DNA from: Rhodoferax sp. OV413
GTDB taxonomy: Bacteria > Pseudomonadota > Gammaproteobacteria > Burkholderiales > Burkholderiaceae_C
DNA length: 64,000 nucleotides
Reading direction: 5' to 3'
Assembly (NCBI RefSeq): GCF_900104385.1
Contig: NZ_FNJA01000001.1
Location: forward strand, 470,386 to 534,385
The notes under the pieces are model-generated. The model was not told where the DNA came from and did not search any database. It saw only the letters and a program-made list of their open reading frames with translations. The number at the start of each line of letters is the position of its first letter. The first letter of the stretch is position 1. Positions 32,163 through 41,229 of the stretch are shown one piece after another. A program made the position numbers and the translations under genes.

Positions 32163-33119
32163 TTACACAGACAGACGGGCTTTGGCCTCGGCGTATTCGC
32201 GTGCGAGCTGGGCCACATAGGCGGCCACAGGCTGGATTCTACGGACTGCGCCGATGCCCTGCCCGCAACCCCAAATATCCTTCCAGGCTTTGGCCGCGGT
32301 ATCGCCGCCAAAATTCATCTTCGTCGGGTCGCTTTCTGGCAGGTTTTCCGGGTCCAGGCCGGCAGCGCGGATCGACGGTGCCAGGTAGTTGCCGTGCACA
32401 CCGGTAAACAGATTGCTCAGCACGATGTCGTCCGAATCGCCGTCCACCACCGCCTGCTTGTAGGCCTGCGCGGCGCGCGCTTCCTCGGTTGCGATGAAGG
32501 CCGAGCCGATGTAGGCAAAGTCGGCACCCATGGCCTGGGCCGCCAGCACCGCACCGCCGGTGGAGATCGCGCCGCTCAGCGCCAGCGGGCCGTCGAACCA
32601 TTCACGGATCTCCTGCACCAGCGCGAACGGGCTCTTGATGCCCGCATGGCCGCCAGCACCGGTGGCCACGGCGATCAGGCCGTCGGCGCCCTTCTCTATC
32701 GCCTTGTGGGCAAACTTGTTGTTGATGATGTCGTGCAGCACCACGCCGCCGTAGCTGTGCGCCGCGGCGTTGATGTCTTCGCGTGCGCCCAACGAGGTGA
32801 TGACGATGGGCACCTTGAACTTCACGCAAGCATGCATGTCGTGCTCGAGACGGTCATTCGACTTGTGGACGATCTGGTTGATCGCAAACGGCGCGGCCGG
32901 CTTGTCCGGGTGCGCGAGGTTGTAGGCCGCCAGGGTTTCGGTGATCTCGGCCAGCCAGTCGTCCAGCTGGGCCGCCGGACGCGCGTTCAGCGAAGGCATC
33001 GAGCCGACCACGCCGGCAATGCACTGGGCAATCACCAGCTGCGGCGTGCTGACGATGAACATGGGCGACGCAATGATGGGTAGCGGCAGTGCGCTCAGTG
33101 CGGGTGGCAGTCTAGACAT
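32163..33119 (-). CDS. Nitronate monooxygenase family (2-nitropropane dioxygenase-like)
   Basis: A 318-residue FMN TIM-barrel protein with PIIASPMFIVSTPQLV, VATGAGGHAGIKSPFALV (phosphate-binding GGHAG) and ALSGAISTGGAVLAAQAMGADFAYIGS. These match the NMO/FabK-like family. It lies downstream of the acyl-CoA dehydrogenase across a 154-base gap holding a palindromic repeat. The substrate is uncertain: alkyl nitronates, or an enoyl reductase-like role given the beta-oxidation context. Confidence 0.88.
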   Translation of the reverse strand: MSRLPPALSALPLPIIASPMFIVSTPQLVIAQCIAGVVGSMPSLNARPAAQLDDWLAEITETLAAYNLAHPDKPAAPFAINQIVHKSNDRLEHDMHACVKFKVPIVITSLGAREDINAAAHSYGGVVLHDIINNKFAHKAIEKGADGLIAVATGAGGHAGIKSPFALVQEIREWFDGPLALSGAISTGGAVLAAQAMGADFAYIGSAFIATEEARAAQAYKQAVVDGDSDDIVLSNLFTGVHGNYLAPSIRAAGLDPENLPESDPTKMNFGGDTAAKAWKDIWGCGQGIGAVRRIQPVAAYVAQLAREYAEAKARLSV

Positions 33120-33147
33120 GCAGTCTCCAAATCAAGGTATTTATAAG

Positions 33148-33200
33148 AAATCGGGCTCTAGCGCAGATAAAACCTGCGCCAGCAGCTACACAATAGATAG
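33148..33200 (+). repeat. GCGC palindromic repeat (copy 5)
   Basis: AATCGGGCTCTAGCGC, then CTGCGCCAGCAGCTAC and TAGATAG, close to the family consensus. It lies between the acyl-CoA dehydrogenase and nitronate monooxygenase genes. Confidence 0.8.
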
Positions 33201-33273
33201 CAAACAGGGCTGCCGCAGCGCCCCCTGTGCCGCCCTTTGGGCGAACAGGGGTCTTGCGTAAGTCCTGGGCAAA

Positions 33274-35064
33274 TCAAAACGCATCCACGGCCAGCGCGGT
33301 CACGCTGTCCGCGCCTTCCAGGATGCTGTCGCGCAGGCTTTGCGCGGTGATGAGCACATGGTCGGCATAGAAGCGCGCAGTCGTGATCTTGGCCTGCATG
33401 AATGCAGCATCGATGCCCTTGGTCAGCAGTTCCTCGGCCACCAGCAGCGAGCGCGCCAGCTGCCAGCCGGCAACCAGCTTGCCGGCCAGCATCAGATACG
33501 GCACGCTGCCGGCAAACACCGCGTTCGGCTGGGTCTTGCTGTTGGTGACCACAAAAGCCACCACGTCCAGGAAGGCGGCGCGTGCTGCCTTCAGGCGCTT
33601 GGCCACGGCCAGCGCATCGGCACTGCCGCTCTGGGCCAAGGCGGTTTCGGTGACCACGATCTGGCGCGCAATCGCCTTGGCGGTGGCACCGCCGTCGCGC
33701 AGGGTTTTGCGGCCCACCAGGTCGTTCGCCTGGATCGCGGTAGTGCCCTCGTAGATGGCCAGAATCTTGGCGTCGCGCAGGTATTGCGCGGCCCCGGTTT
33801 CCTCGATGAAGCCCATGCCGCCATGCACTTGCACGCCAAGCGAAGCCACGTCCAGGCTCATTTCGGTGCTGTAGCCCTTGACCAGCGGCACCAGGAATTC
33901 ATGGAATGCCTGGCTCTGCTGACGCGTGTCGGCATCGGTGTGGTGGTGCGCCACGTCGTAGGCGGCGGCGGCCACGCTGGACATCGCGCGGCAGCCCTGG
34001 GTGTGGGCGCGCATGGTCATCAGCATGCGCTGCACATCGGGGTGGTGGATGATGGCCACACTGGCCTTGGCCGAGCCATCGACCGGGCGGCTTTGCACCC
34101 GGTCTTTGGCGAACTGCACGGCCTTCTGGTAGGCCCGCTCGGCCACGGCAATGCCTTGCATGCCCACCGCATAGCGGGCGGCATTCATCATGATGAACAT
34201 GTATTCCAGGCCACGGTTTTCCTCGCCCACCAGATAGCCCACGGCACCGCCGTGGTCGCCATACTGCAGCACGGCGGTGGGGCTGGCCTTGATGCCCAGC
34301 TTGTGTTCGATGCTGACGCAATGCACATCGTTGCGCGCGCCCAGCGAGCCATCGGTATTCACCAGAAACTTGGGCACCACGAACAGGCTGATGCCCTTCA
34401 CGCCCTCGGGCGCGCCGCTGGCGCGGGCCAGGACCAGATGGACGATGTTTTCGGCCATGTCGTGCTCGCCCCAGGTGATGAAAATCTTGGTTCCAAACAC
34501 CTTATAGCTGCCGTCGCCCTGGGGCTCGGCGCGGCTGCGCACCATGGCCAGGTCGCTACCGGCCTGCGGCTCGGTCAGGTTCATGGTGCCGGTCCATTTA
34601 CCGCTGACCAGGTTTTCCAGGTAGGTAGCCTTGAGCTGGTCCGAGCCGGCGGTGAGCAGCGCTTCGATCGCGCCGTCGCTGAGCAGCGGGCACAGCGCGA
34701 AACTCAGGTTGGCGCTGTTGCACATTTCCACGCAGGCCGCGCCAATCGTCTTGGGCAAGCCCTGGCCACCGTATTCGGTCGGGTGCTGCAAGCCCTGCCA
34801 ACCGCCTTCGGCAAACTGTTTGAAGGCATCCTTGAAGCCCGGCGTAGCCGTGACCACGCCGTTTTTCCAGCTCGACGGATTTTTATCCCCTTCCCAGTTC
34901 AGCGGAGACAGCACCCCCTCGTTGAACTTGGCCGCCTCTTCCAGCACCGCCTGGGCCGTGTCCAGCCCCGCGTCTTCAAAGCCGGGCAGCGCAGCGATCT
35001 GGTCGATACGGGCCAGGTGCTGGATGTTGAACAGCATGTCTTTTTGCGGGGCGGTGTAGCTCAT
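33274..35064 (-). CDS. Acyl-CoA dehydrogenase (long FadE-like form)
   Basis: A 596-residue flavoprotein with the ACAD signatures MNLTEPQAGSDLAMVRSRAE, KIFITWGEHDMAENIVHLVLARA and LGVQVHGGMGFIEETGAAQYLRDAKILAIYEGTTAIQANDLVGRK (catalytic Glu in YEGT). The C-terminal extension is typical of the 590-600-residue proteobacterial class acting on medium/long or branched acyl-CoA. Electrons go to ETF, encoded immediately upstream. A terminator lies between etfA and this gene, so it may need its own promoter. Confidence 0.95.
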   Translation of the reverse strand: MSYTAPQKDMLFNIQHLARIDQIAALPGFEDAGLDTAQAVLEEAAKFNEGVLSPLNWEGDKNPSSWKNGVVTATPGFKDAFKQFAEGGWQGLQHPTEYGGQGLPKTIGAACVEMCNSANLSFALCPLLSDGAIEALLTAGSDQLKATYLENLVSGKWTGTMNLTEPQAGSDLAMVRSRAEPQGDGSYKVFGTKIFITWGEHDMAENIVHLVLARASGAPEGVKGISLFVVPKFLVNTDGSLGARNDVHCVSIEHKLGIKASPTAVLQYGDHGGAVGYLVGEENRGLEYMFIMMNAARYAVGMQGIAVAERAYQKAVQFAKDRVQSRPVDGSAKASVAIIHHPDVQRMLMTMRAHTQGCRAMSSVAAAAYDVAHHHTDADTRQQSQAFHEFLVPLVKGYSTEMSLDVASLGVQVHGGMGFIEETGAAQYLRDAKILAIYEGTTAIQANDLVGRKTLRDGGATAKAIARQIVVTETALAQSGSADALAVAKRLKAARAAFLDVVAFVVTNSKTQPNAVFAGSVPYLMLAGKLVAGWQLARSLLVAEELLTKGIDAAFMQAKITTARFYADHVLITAQSLRDSILEGADSVTALAVDAF

Positions 35065-35093
35065 GGTTTGTCTCCAAAATCAAAAAAAGGTAC

Positions 35094-35120
35094 AAAAAAA
35101 GGCACCTCGCAGGATGCCTT
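35094..35120 (-). terminator. Intrinsic terminator downstream of etfA
   Basis: On the minus strand, AAGGCATC and GGTGCCTT pair around CTGCGA and are followed by seven T residues. It lies between etfA and the acyl-CoA dehydrogenase gene, so the latter is probably expressed partly independently. Confidence 0.75.
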
Positions 35121-35138
35121 CTCTTGCTGTTGCACGCC

Positions 35139-36071
35139 TTACAGCGCTGCGACCAACTCAGGCACGGCCACAAACAAGTCCGCCTCCAGCCCGTAATCGG
35201 CCACGGAGAAGATCGGTGCCTCGCCGTCCTTGTTGATGGCCACGATGACCTTGCTGTCCTTCATACCGGCCAAGTGCTGGATCGCGCCCGAGATGCCGGC
35301 AGCGATGTACAGCTGGGGCGCGACGATCTTGCCGGTCTGACCGACTTGCCAGTCGTTCGGCGCGTAGCCCGCATCGACTGCAGCACGGCTGGCACCCAGA
35401 GCCGCGCCGAGCTTATCGGCCAGCGGGATCATCACTTCGTTGAACTTCTCGGCGCTGCCCAGGGCCCGGCCACCGCTGACGATGATCTTGGCGGCGGTGA
35501 GTTCGGGCCGGTCGTTCTTGGCGATTTCGCTGCCCACGAAGGTGGACTTGCCTGCATCGGCGGCAGCGGCCAGCACTTCCACCGTGGCCGAGCCACCGGT
35601 GGCTGCTGCCGGGTCGAAACCGGTGGTGCGCACGGTCAGGACTTTGGTGGCGTCCAGGCTTTGCACGGTGGCGATGGCGTTGCCGGCGTAGATCGGGCGC
35701 TCGAAGGTGTCGGCACTGAGGACCTTGGTGACGTCGGAGATCTGGGCTACGTCGAGCTTGGCGGCCACGCGGGGGGCGATGTTCTTGCCGGAGGCGGTCG
35801 CAGGAAACACCAGGTGGCTGTAGCCGGAGGCCACGGCCAGTACCTGGGCGGCAACGTTCTCGGCCAGGCCGTGTTCGAAGCCGGGGGCATCGGCGTGCAG
35901 CACTTTGCTGACACCGGCGATCTGGGCGGCAGCGGCAGCGGCGGCAGCGGCATTGGCACCGGCGATCAGGATGTGGACGTCACCACCGCAGGCGAGTGCT
36001 GCGGTGACGGTGTTCAGGGTTGCGCCCTTGACGCTGGCGTTGTCGTGTTCGGCAATTACAAGAATCGTCAT
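35139..36071 (-). CDS. etfA: Electron transfer flavoprotein alpha subunit
   Basis: A 310-residue protein. The C-terminal FAD domain carries [42 protein letters not shown] and the ETF-alpha signature [24 protein letters not shown]. It receives electrons from acyl-CoA dehydrogenases. Only one base separates its start from the etfB stop. Confidence 0.96.
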   Translation of the reverse strand: MTILVIAEHDNASVKGATLNTVTAALACGGDVHILIAGANAAAAAAAAAQIAGVSKVLHADAPGFEHGLAENVAAQVLAVASGYSHLVFPATASGKNIAPRVAAKLDVAQISDVTKVLSADTFERPIYAGNAIATVQSLDATKVLTVRTTGFDPAAATGGSATVEVLAAAADAGKSTFVGSEIAKNDRPELTAAKIIVSGGRALGSAEKFNEVMIPLADKLGAALGASRAAVDAGYAPNDWQVGQTGKIVAPQLYIAAGISGAIQHLAGMKDSKVIVAINKDGEAPIFSVADYGLEADLFVAVPELVAAL

Positions 36072-36072
36072 A

Positions 36073-36822
36073 TCAGATCACCTTGGCTTCGGTTTTGAGT
36101 TTGGCCACCAAGGTGGCGACGTCTGGGACTTTGATACCGGCGCTGCGTTTGGGCGGCTCGGAGACTTTGAGGGTCTTGATGCGCGGGCTCACATCCACAC
36201 CCAGGTCTTCGGGCTTGAAGACATCCAGCTGTTTCTTCTTGGCCTTCATGATGTTGGGCAAGGTGACGTAGCGGGGTTCGTTCAGGCGCAGGTCGGTGGT
36301 GACCACGGCGGGCAGGCTAACGGCGATGGTTTCCAGGCCGCCGTCGACTTCGCGGGTCACGCTGGCTTTGCCGTCCACCACTTCGATCTTGCTGGCGAAG
36401 GTGGCTTGCGGCAGGTCGGCCAGGGCCGCCAGCATCTGGCCGGTCTGGTTGCAGTCGTCGTCGATGGCCTGCTTGCCCAGGATCACCAGGCCGGGTTGTT
36501 CTTTGTCGACCAGGGCTTTGAGCAGCTTGGCCACGGCCAGAGGTTGCAGTTCTTCGCTGGTCTCGACCAGGATGGCGCGGTCAGCGCCGATGGCCATGGC
36601 GGTGCGCAGGGTTTCCTGGCACTGGGTGACACCGCAGGAGACGGCGATGATTTCGGTGACCACGCCTTTTTCTTTGAGGCGTACCGCTTCTTCCACAGCG
36701 ATTTCGTCAAAGGGGTTCATGCTCATTTTGACGTTGGCGATGTCTACTCCGGTGTTGTCCGACTTGACCCGGACTTTCACGTTGTAGTCCACCACCCGTT
36801 TTACGGCTACCAGGACCTTCAT
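36073..36822 (-). CDS. etfB: Electron transfer flavoprotein beta subunit
   Basis: A 249-residue ETF-beta protein: [20 protein letters not shown], then [19 protein letters not shown]. The AMP-binding segment includes [21 protein letters not shown], and the C-terminus is near [18 protein letters not shown]. It is the first gene of the etfBA transcription unit; an inverted repeat lies 90 bases upstream. Confidence 0.96.
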   Translation of the reverse strand: MKVLVAVKRVVDYNVKVRVKSDNTGVDIANVKMSMNPFDEIAVEEAVRLKEKGVVTEIIAVSCGVTQCQETLRTAMAIGADRAILVETSEELQPLAVAKLLKALVDKEQPGLVILGKQAIDDDCNQTGQMLAALADLPQATFASKIEVVDGKASVTREVDGGLETIAVSLPAVVTTDLRLNEPRYVTLPNIMKAKKKQLDVFKPEDLGVDVSPRIKTLKVSEPPKRSAGIKVPDVATLVAKLKTEAKVI

Positions 36823-36912
36823 GCTAACGGCTCCTCAAAGTTATATGGAAAAACGAACTTGGCTCTTCGCCCGCGATTTTATGCGGCGGCTGTCATGTGA
36901 TTTACACAAAAT

Positions 36913-36926
36913 AGAACGGTCGTTCT
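36913..36926. promoter_or_regulatory. Inverted repeat upstream of etfB, TetR-type operator candidate
   Basis: AGAACGGTCGTTCT has perfect 6-bp arms with a 2-bp centre in an A/T-rich stretch, 91 bases before etfB. Its form resembles operators of TetR-family repressors of fatty-acid degradation. No such regulator is encoded beside it. Confidence 0.55.
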
Positions 36927-36975
36927 TTTTTGGCGATTATAGGCTGCAGATACTCCACGCGACCATGGTGCTGCG

Positions 36976-38262
36976 TCAACCTGGAGACAGCTGCTCGGCC
37001 GGTTTTTGCGTGTGCACCACGCGCTGCGGGTACGGCACCTCGATATGGTGGGCGCGCAGCGCCTGCAGGATGGCCAGGTTGATTTGCGAGCGCAGATTGC
37101 CCTGGCCGTTTTCAATGTCGGCAATCCAGTAGCCCAGGCTGAACTCCAGCCCGTCGGCGCCGAAAGCCGTCAGGCTGACCGACGGCGCAGGGTCGCGCAG
37201 CACCCTGTCGTGCTGCAGCGCAGCCTCGGTCAGCAGGCGGATCACCAGGTCCACATCGCTGTCGTAGCCTACAGACACTTCGGTGGACTGCGAAATCCGG
37301 GAGTTGCGCAGCGACAGGTTTTCCACCCGCTGGATGAGCAGCATCTCGTTGGGCACAATGGATTCGCGGCCATTCGGCGCGCTGACGATGGTGTAGCGGG
37401 CATTGATGTCGGTGACCCGGCCTTCGAAGTTGTCCACCTTCACAAAGTCACCGATGCGGATGCTGCGCTCGGCCAGGATCACAAAGCCGCTCACATAGTT
37501 GGCTGCCAGCTTCTGCAAGCCAAAGCCTATGCCCACGCCGACCGCACCGCCCAGCACCGACAAGGCCGTCAGGTCGATCCCCACGGCCGACAGCGCCAGC
37601 AACAGGCCCAGGAACATCAGCAGCGCCCGGGTGGCATTGCTCAAGGCCTTGCGCAGCGACAGCGCGCTGCCGGTGGCCGACTTCAGCAGCCGAGCCTCGA
37701 TGGCCGATGAAATCCACAGCGTCACGATCAGCACAGCGCCGGCCGTCAATGCGCCCTCCACCATATTCCGACCCGACAGCGTGGAGCCGCCGACCTTCCA
37801 TTTCAGCTGGTCCAGCTCTTCCAGCAGCACCGGCAGCAGGCCGCTGACCCACAGCACCATGGCCAGCCAGGCAACCCAGGAAATCGTCCGCTCCAGCAGC
37901 CGCACCACCGGCGCATCCTGGAACGCCACCTGCAGCACCTTGACCCCGGTGCGTATCACCGCCAGCGACACCAGTACCGGCATGGCGATCTTGTACACCG
38001 CCAACGGTATCCACTGGGCTAGCAGCAGCTGGGCCAATGTGCCCAGGCCGAGCAGCAGCAACGGAAACATTACGCCGTCGACGATCCGCCGGCCAAACAG
38101 AATCGAGCGCTCGTCCGGTGTGCCCACGGCCCGGCGCACCGCCCAGACCAGGCTCCAGGCTAGCAGCAGGCACAGGGCCAGGCTGGCCAACTCCAGCAAG
38201 GCAGTGGGCTGCAGCAGCGCGGCTATCCAACTATCGAAATCATTGATCGGTGCATTCGCCAT
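36976..38262 (-). CDS. MscS-family mechanosensitive ion channel
   Basis: A 428-residue membrane protein. Several N-terminal helices precede the pore-forming TM3 and MscS core: LSVLGGAVGVGIGFGLQKLAANYVSG, then RSIRIGDFVKVDNFEGRVTDINARYT. The beta domain begins with RESIVPNEML. It releases solutes on hypo-osmotic shock. It is larger than E. coli MscS through extra N-terminal membrane segments. Confidence 0.93.
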   Translation of the reverse strand: MANAPINDFDSWIAALLQPTALLELASLALCLLLAWSLVWAVRRAVGTPDERSILFGRRIVDGVMFPLLLLGLGTLAQLLLAQWIPLAVYKIAMPVLVSLAVIRTGVKVLQVAFQDAPVVRLLERTISWVAWLAMVLWVSGLLPVLLEELDQLKWKVGGSTLSGRNMVEGALTAGAVLIVTLWISSAIEARLLKSATGSALSLRKALSNATRALLMFLGLLLALSAVGIDLTALSVLGGAVGVGIGFGLQKLAANYVSGFVILAERSIRIGDFVKVDNFEGRVTDINARYTIVSAPNGRESIVPNEMLLIQRVENLSLRNSRISQSTEVSVGYDSDVDLVIRLLTEAALQHDRVLRDPAPSVSLTAFGADGLEFSLGYWIADIENGQGNLRSQINLAILQALRAHHIEVPYPQRVVHTQKPAEQLSPG

Positions 38263-38296
38263 CGGTACGCGGGGTCCTTCTAAATCAAATTACAAA

Positions 38297-39250
38297 TTAC
38301 AAATCGGCCAGCACCCGCAGGTGGGCCTCCACACTGCGGCCCAGCGCGCTCAGGTCGTAGCCGCCTTCCAGGCAGCTGACGATGCGGCCCTGGGCAAAGC
38401 GGCGGGCCATGTCTTTGATGCGCATGGTGATCCACGCGTAGTCTTGCTCGACCAGGCCCATCTGGCCCATATCGTCTTCACGGTGCGCATCGAAGCCGGC
38501 GCTGATGAAAATCATCTCCGGCCGATGCTCTTCCAGCCGGGGCAGCCAGTACATCTCGATCAGCTCGCGCACCTCCATGCCTCTGGTGTAGGCCGGCACC
38601 GGCACGTTGACCAGATTGGCCGCGTCCGACTGCGCGCCGCCCACCGGGTAAAACGGGTGCTGGTAAAAGCTGACCATCAGGATGCGTTCGTCGCCGGCCA
38701 CGATGTTCTCGGTGCCATTGCCGTGGTGCACGTCGAAGTCGACGATGGCCACGCGCTTCAGCCCATGGCGCTCCAGCGCGTACTTGGCGGCGATGGCCAC
38801 ATTGTTCAAAAAGCAAAAACCCATGGCCTGGTCGCGGCAGGCGTGGTGGCCGGGCGGGCGCACCGCGCAGAAGGCGTTTTCCAGCTCGCCGGCAATCACC
38901 GCGTCGGTGGCGGCCAGGGCGGCGCCCGCAGCATGCAAAGCCGCATCCCAGGTGTGGATGTTCATGGACGTGTCCGGGTCCAGCTGCACATGGCTGGGGC
39001 CGCCGGCGCTGATCTCTTCGCGCAAGGTGGCGGTCAGGCCGCGCAAAGTGGCCACGTAGTTGCGGCCATGGGCCAGCTCGACGTCGGCCAGCGCGGCGGC
39101 GGTGGCCTCGCGCCGGTCCAACGCATCGGCCACGCCGCAGATCAGCAAGCGGTCGTCTATTGCGGACAGGCGCTCGGGGGACTCGGGGTGTCCTGGACCC
39201 ATTTCATGTTTACGGCAATCGGGGTGGGTGAAATATCCGGTCTTGTTCAC
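38297..39250 (-). CDS. Class II histone deacetylase-like amidohydrolase
   Basis: A 317-residue zinc deacetylase with TGYFTHPDCRKHEMGPGHPESPERL, then RPPGHHACRDQAMGFCFLNNVAIAA (active-site His pair). The metal-binding stretch is VAIVDFDVHHGNGTENI, followed by SAGFDAHREDD. A GTG start at 39250 gives the usual family N-terminus; an ATG reading from 39319 adds about 23 unrelated residues. Such bacterial enzymes act on polyamines, acetoin-like or other acetyl amides. The substrate is unknown. Confidence 0.9.
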   Translation of the reverse strand: MNKTGYFTHPDCRKHEMGPGHPESPERLSAIDDRLLICGVADALDRREATAAALADVELAHGRNYVATLRGLTATLREEISAGGPSHVQLDPDTSMNIHTWDAALHAAGAALAATDAVIAGELENAFCAVRPPGHHACRDQAMGFCFLNNVAIAAKYALERHGLKRVAIVDFDVHHGNGTENIVAGDERILMVSFYQHPFYPVGGAQSDAANLVNVPVPAYTRGMEVRELIEMYWLPRLEEHRPEMIFISAGFDAHREDDMGQMGLVEQDYAWITMRIKDMARRFAQGRIVSCLEGGYDLSALGRSVEAHLRVLADL

Positions 39251-39291
39251 GTTGCTTGTCCGGGTTTTGTAATTTCGGGTAACGTCTTGGC

Positions 39292-40212
39292 ATGCATGTA
39301 CAACACAAACTCCACGCACTGCTAAACCAGCTTAACACGGTGATTGTGGGCAAATCCGCCCAGGTCCAGGACTGCGTGGCCTGCCTGCTGGCCGGCGGCC
39401 ACTTGCTGATCGAAGACGTGCCCGGCGTGGGCAAAACCACCTTGGCGCATGCGCTGGCCCGCACCTTCGGGCTGCAGTTTTCACGCGTGCAGTTCACTGC
39501 CGACCTGATGCCCAGCGATCTGTCCGGTGTGTCGATCTACGAGCGCGGCAAGGAAGCCTTTGTGTTCCACCCCGGCCCGCTGTTTGCGCAGATCTTGTTG
39601 GCCGACGAGATCAACCGCGCCAGCCCCAAAACCCAGAGCGCGTTGCTGGAAGCGATGGAAGAAAAACAGGTCACCGTCGAAGGCGCCACCCGCCCGCTGC
39701 CGGTGCCGTTCTTCGTCATCGCCACGCAGAACCCGCTGGACCAGCTAGGCACCTTCGCCCTGCCCGAGTCTCAGTTGGACCGCTTCCTGATGCGCATCTC
39801 GCTAGGCTACCCCGACCGCGCGGCCGAACGCCAGCTGCTGGCCGGGCAGGACCGGCGCGACCTGGTGGAACACCTGCCGAGTCTGCTCAGTCCGCATGAA
39901 CTGCGCGAGCTGCAGGAGCAGGTGCTGCAGGTGCATGCTGCCGATCCGCTGCTCGACTATGTGCAAGACCTGGTGGCCGCCACCCGCTCGGGCCGCTGGT
40001 TTCTGCAAGGCTTGAGCCCGCGCGCCGGCATTGCCGTGGTGCGCGCCGCCAAGGCCCAGGCGCTGCTGAGTGGCCGCGACTACGTGGCGCCCGACGACGT
40101 GCAGGCGATATTGGCGCAGACCGTGGCGCACCGGCTGGTGCCGGTCGGCGACGCGGGCCGCGGCGCGGTGGCCCAGGTGCAAGCCATGATCGCGGGTACG
40201 CCCTTGCCGTGA
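39292..40212 (+). CDS. MoxR-family AAA+ ATPase
   Basis: A 306-residue MoxR protein with Walker A LIEDVPGVGKTTLAHAL, Walker B QILLADEINRASPKTQSALLEAMEE and sensor IATQNPLDQLGTFALPESQLDRF. It is the first gene of a moxR-DUF58-transglutaminase operon. MoxR ATPases act as chaperones for vWA/DUF58 partners. Its stop overlaps the GTG start of the DUF58 gene. Confidence 0.94.
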   Translation: MHVQHKLHALLNQLNTVIVGKSAQVQDCVACLLAGGHLLIEDVPGVGKTTLAHALARTFGLQFSRVQFTADLMPSDLSGVSIYERGKEAFVFHPGPLFAQILLADEINRASPKTQSALLEAMEEKQVTVEGATRPLPVPFFVIATQNPLDQLGTFALPESQLDRFLMRISLGYPDRAAERQLLAGQDRRDLVEHLPSLLSPHELRELQEQVLQVHAADPLLDYVQDLVAATRSGRWFLQGLSPRAGIAVVRAAKAQALLSGRDYVAPDDVQAILAQTVAHRLVPVGDAGRGAVAQVQAMIAGTPLP

Positions 40213-41168
40213 TTCCGAATCCATTCGCCTCGTTGCGCGCCCGTTACCAACGCTGGTGGCAGCTACGCATCCATTTCACCGACACCACGTTTCTGACCCA
40301 GCGCAACATCTACATCCTGCCCACTGCGCCCGGCTTCATGCTGGCCGCCACCCTGCTGGTGCTGCTGGTAGCCAGCATCAACTACCAGCTGAACCTGGGC
40401 TACCTGCTGACCTTTCTGCTGGCCGGTTGCGCCGTGGTCGGCGTGCATGTAGGCCACGCCACCCTGCGTGGCCTGAATATGCATTTGATAGCACCCGAGC
40501 CACAGTACATCGGCGCCAACGCCCTGATTTCCATCCAACTGAGCAGCATCCGCAAGACCACCCGGCACGGCATAGGCCTGGGCCTGCTGGGCTCGGGCCA
40601 CTGGGCCTGGACCGATGTGCCAGCCCTCGGCAGCAGCAGCGTGCAGATTGCCTTCAGCCCGACCGAACGCGGCCTGCAGCGCCTGCCCACCATCACCGCC
40701 GAGACCCGCTTCCCGCTCGGCACCTTCCGCGTCTGGACCTACTGGCGGCCCGCCGCCCAGCTGCTGGTCTACCCCCGGCCCGAAGCCCACCCGCCGCCAC
40801 TGCCGCCCGGCCAGCCGCGCGCCGGCGGCTCCAGCCACAGCGCAGTACAGGCCACGGGCGAATTCGACGGCGTGCGCGCCTACCGGCGCGGCGACCCGCT
40901 GAAGCTGGTGGTCTGGAAGAAGGCCGCCAAGGCCGACGAACTGGTCAGCCGCGACAGCCAGCAGGCCCAGCGGCACGAGCTGTGGCTGGACTACACCCAG
41001 GCCGGCGCGCTCGGCCTAGAAGCCAAGCTCTCGCGCCTATGCGCCTGGGTGCTGCTGGCCGACCAGCACGGGCTGGACTACGGCCTGCACCTGCCCGGGC
41101 TGGAGATCCCGCCCAGCGCTGGCGAGGCCCACAAGCGCCGCTGCCTGGAGGCCTTGGCTTTATGCTGA
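40209..41168 (+). CDS. DUF58 domain protein
   Basis: A 319-residue protein with two N-terminal membrane segments (LPTAPGFMLAATLLVLLVASINYQ, LGYLLTFLLAGCAVVGVHV). The DUF58 motif lies at EFDGVRAYRRGDPLKLVVWKKAAKADELVSRD. It starts with GTG overlapping the moxR stop. The C-terminus (EALALC) ends exactly where a palindromic repeat begins, so repeat insertion may have set the stop. It probably acts with MoxR and the transglutaminase in envelope assembly. Confidence 0.9.
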   Translation: MIPNPFASLRARYQRWWQLRIHFTDTTFLTQRNIYILPTAPGFMLAATLLVLLVASINYQLNLGYLLTFLLAGCAVVGVHVGHATLRGLNMHLIAPEPQYIGANALISIQLSSIRKTTRHGIGLGLLGSGHWAWTDVPALGSSSVQIAFSPTERGLQRLPTITAETRFPLGTFRVWTYWRPAAQLLVYPRPEAHPPPLPPGQPRAGGSSHSAVQATGEFDGVRAYRRGDPLKLVVWKKAAKADELVSRDSQQAQRHELWLDYTQAGALGLEAKLSRLCAWVLLADQHGLDYGLHLPGLEIPPSAGEAHKRRCLEALALC

Positions 41169-41220
41169 ATCGGCCTCTGGCGCTTATTCCACCTGCGCAA
41201 GCAGCTATTTATTCCATAGC
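41168..41220 (+). repeat. GCGC palindromic repeat (copy 6)
   Basis: AATCGGCCTCTGGCGCTTAT, then CTGCGCAAGCAGCTAT, a near-consensus copy abutting the DUF58 stop codon. It lies within the moxR operon, 9 bases before the transglutaminase start. Confidence 0.85.
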
Positions 41221-41229
41221 ACCCATCCC

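Noticed and set aside
33340-35196. 618-codon plus-strand frame opposite the acyl-CoA dehydrogenase
   Set aside because: Antisense shadow rich in His/Gly/Gln; the opposite strand encodes a complete, recognisable enzyme.
37499-39325. 608-codon plus-strand frame across the MscS and deacetylase genes
   Set aside because: It spans two real minus-strand genes and their gap; composition is that of a shadow frame.
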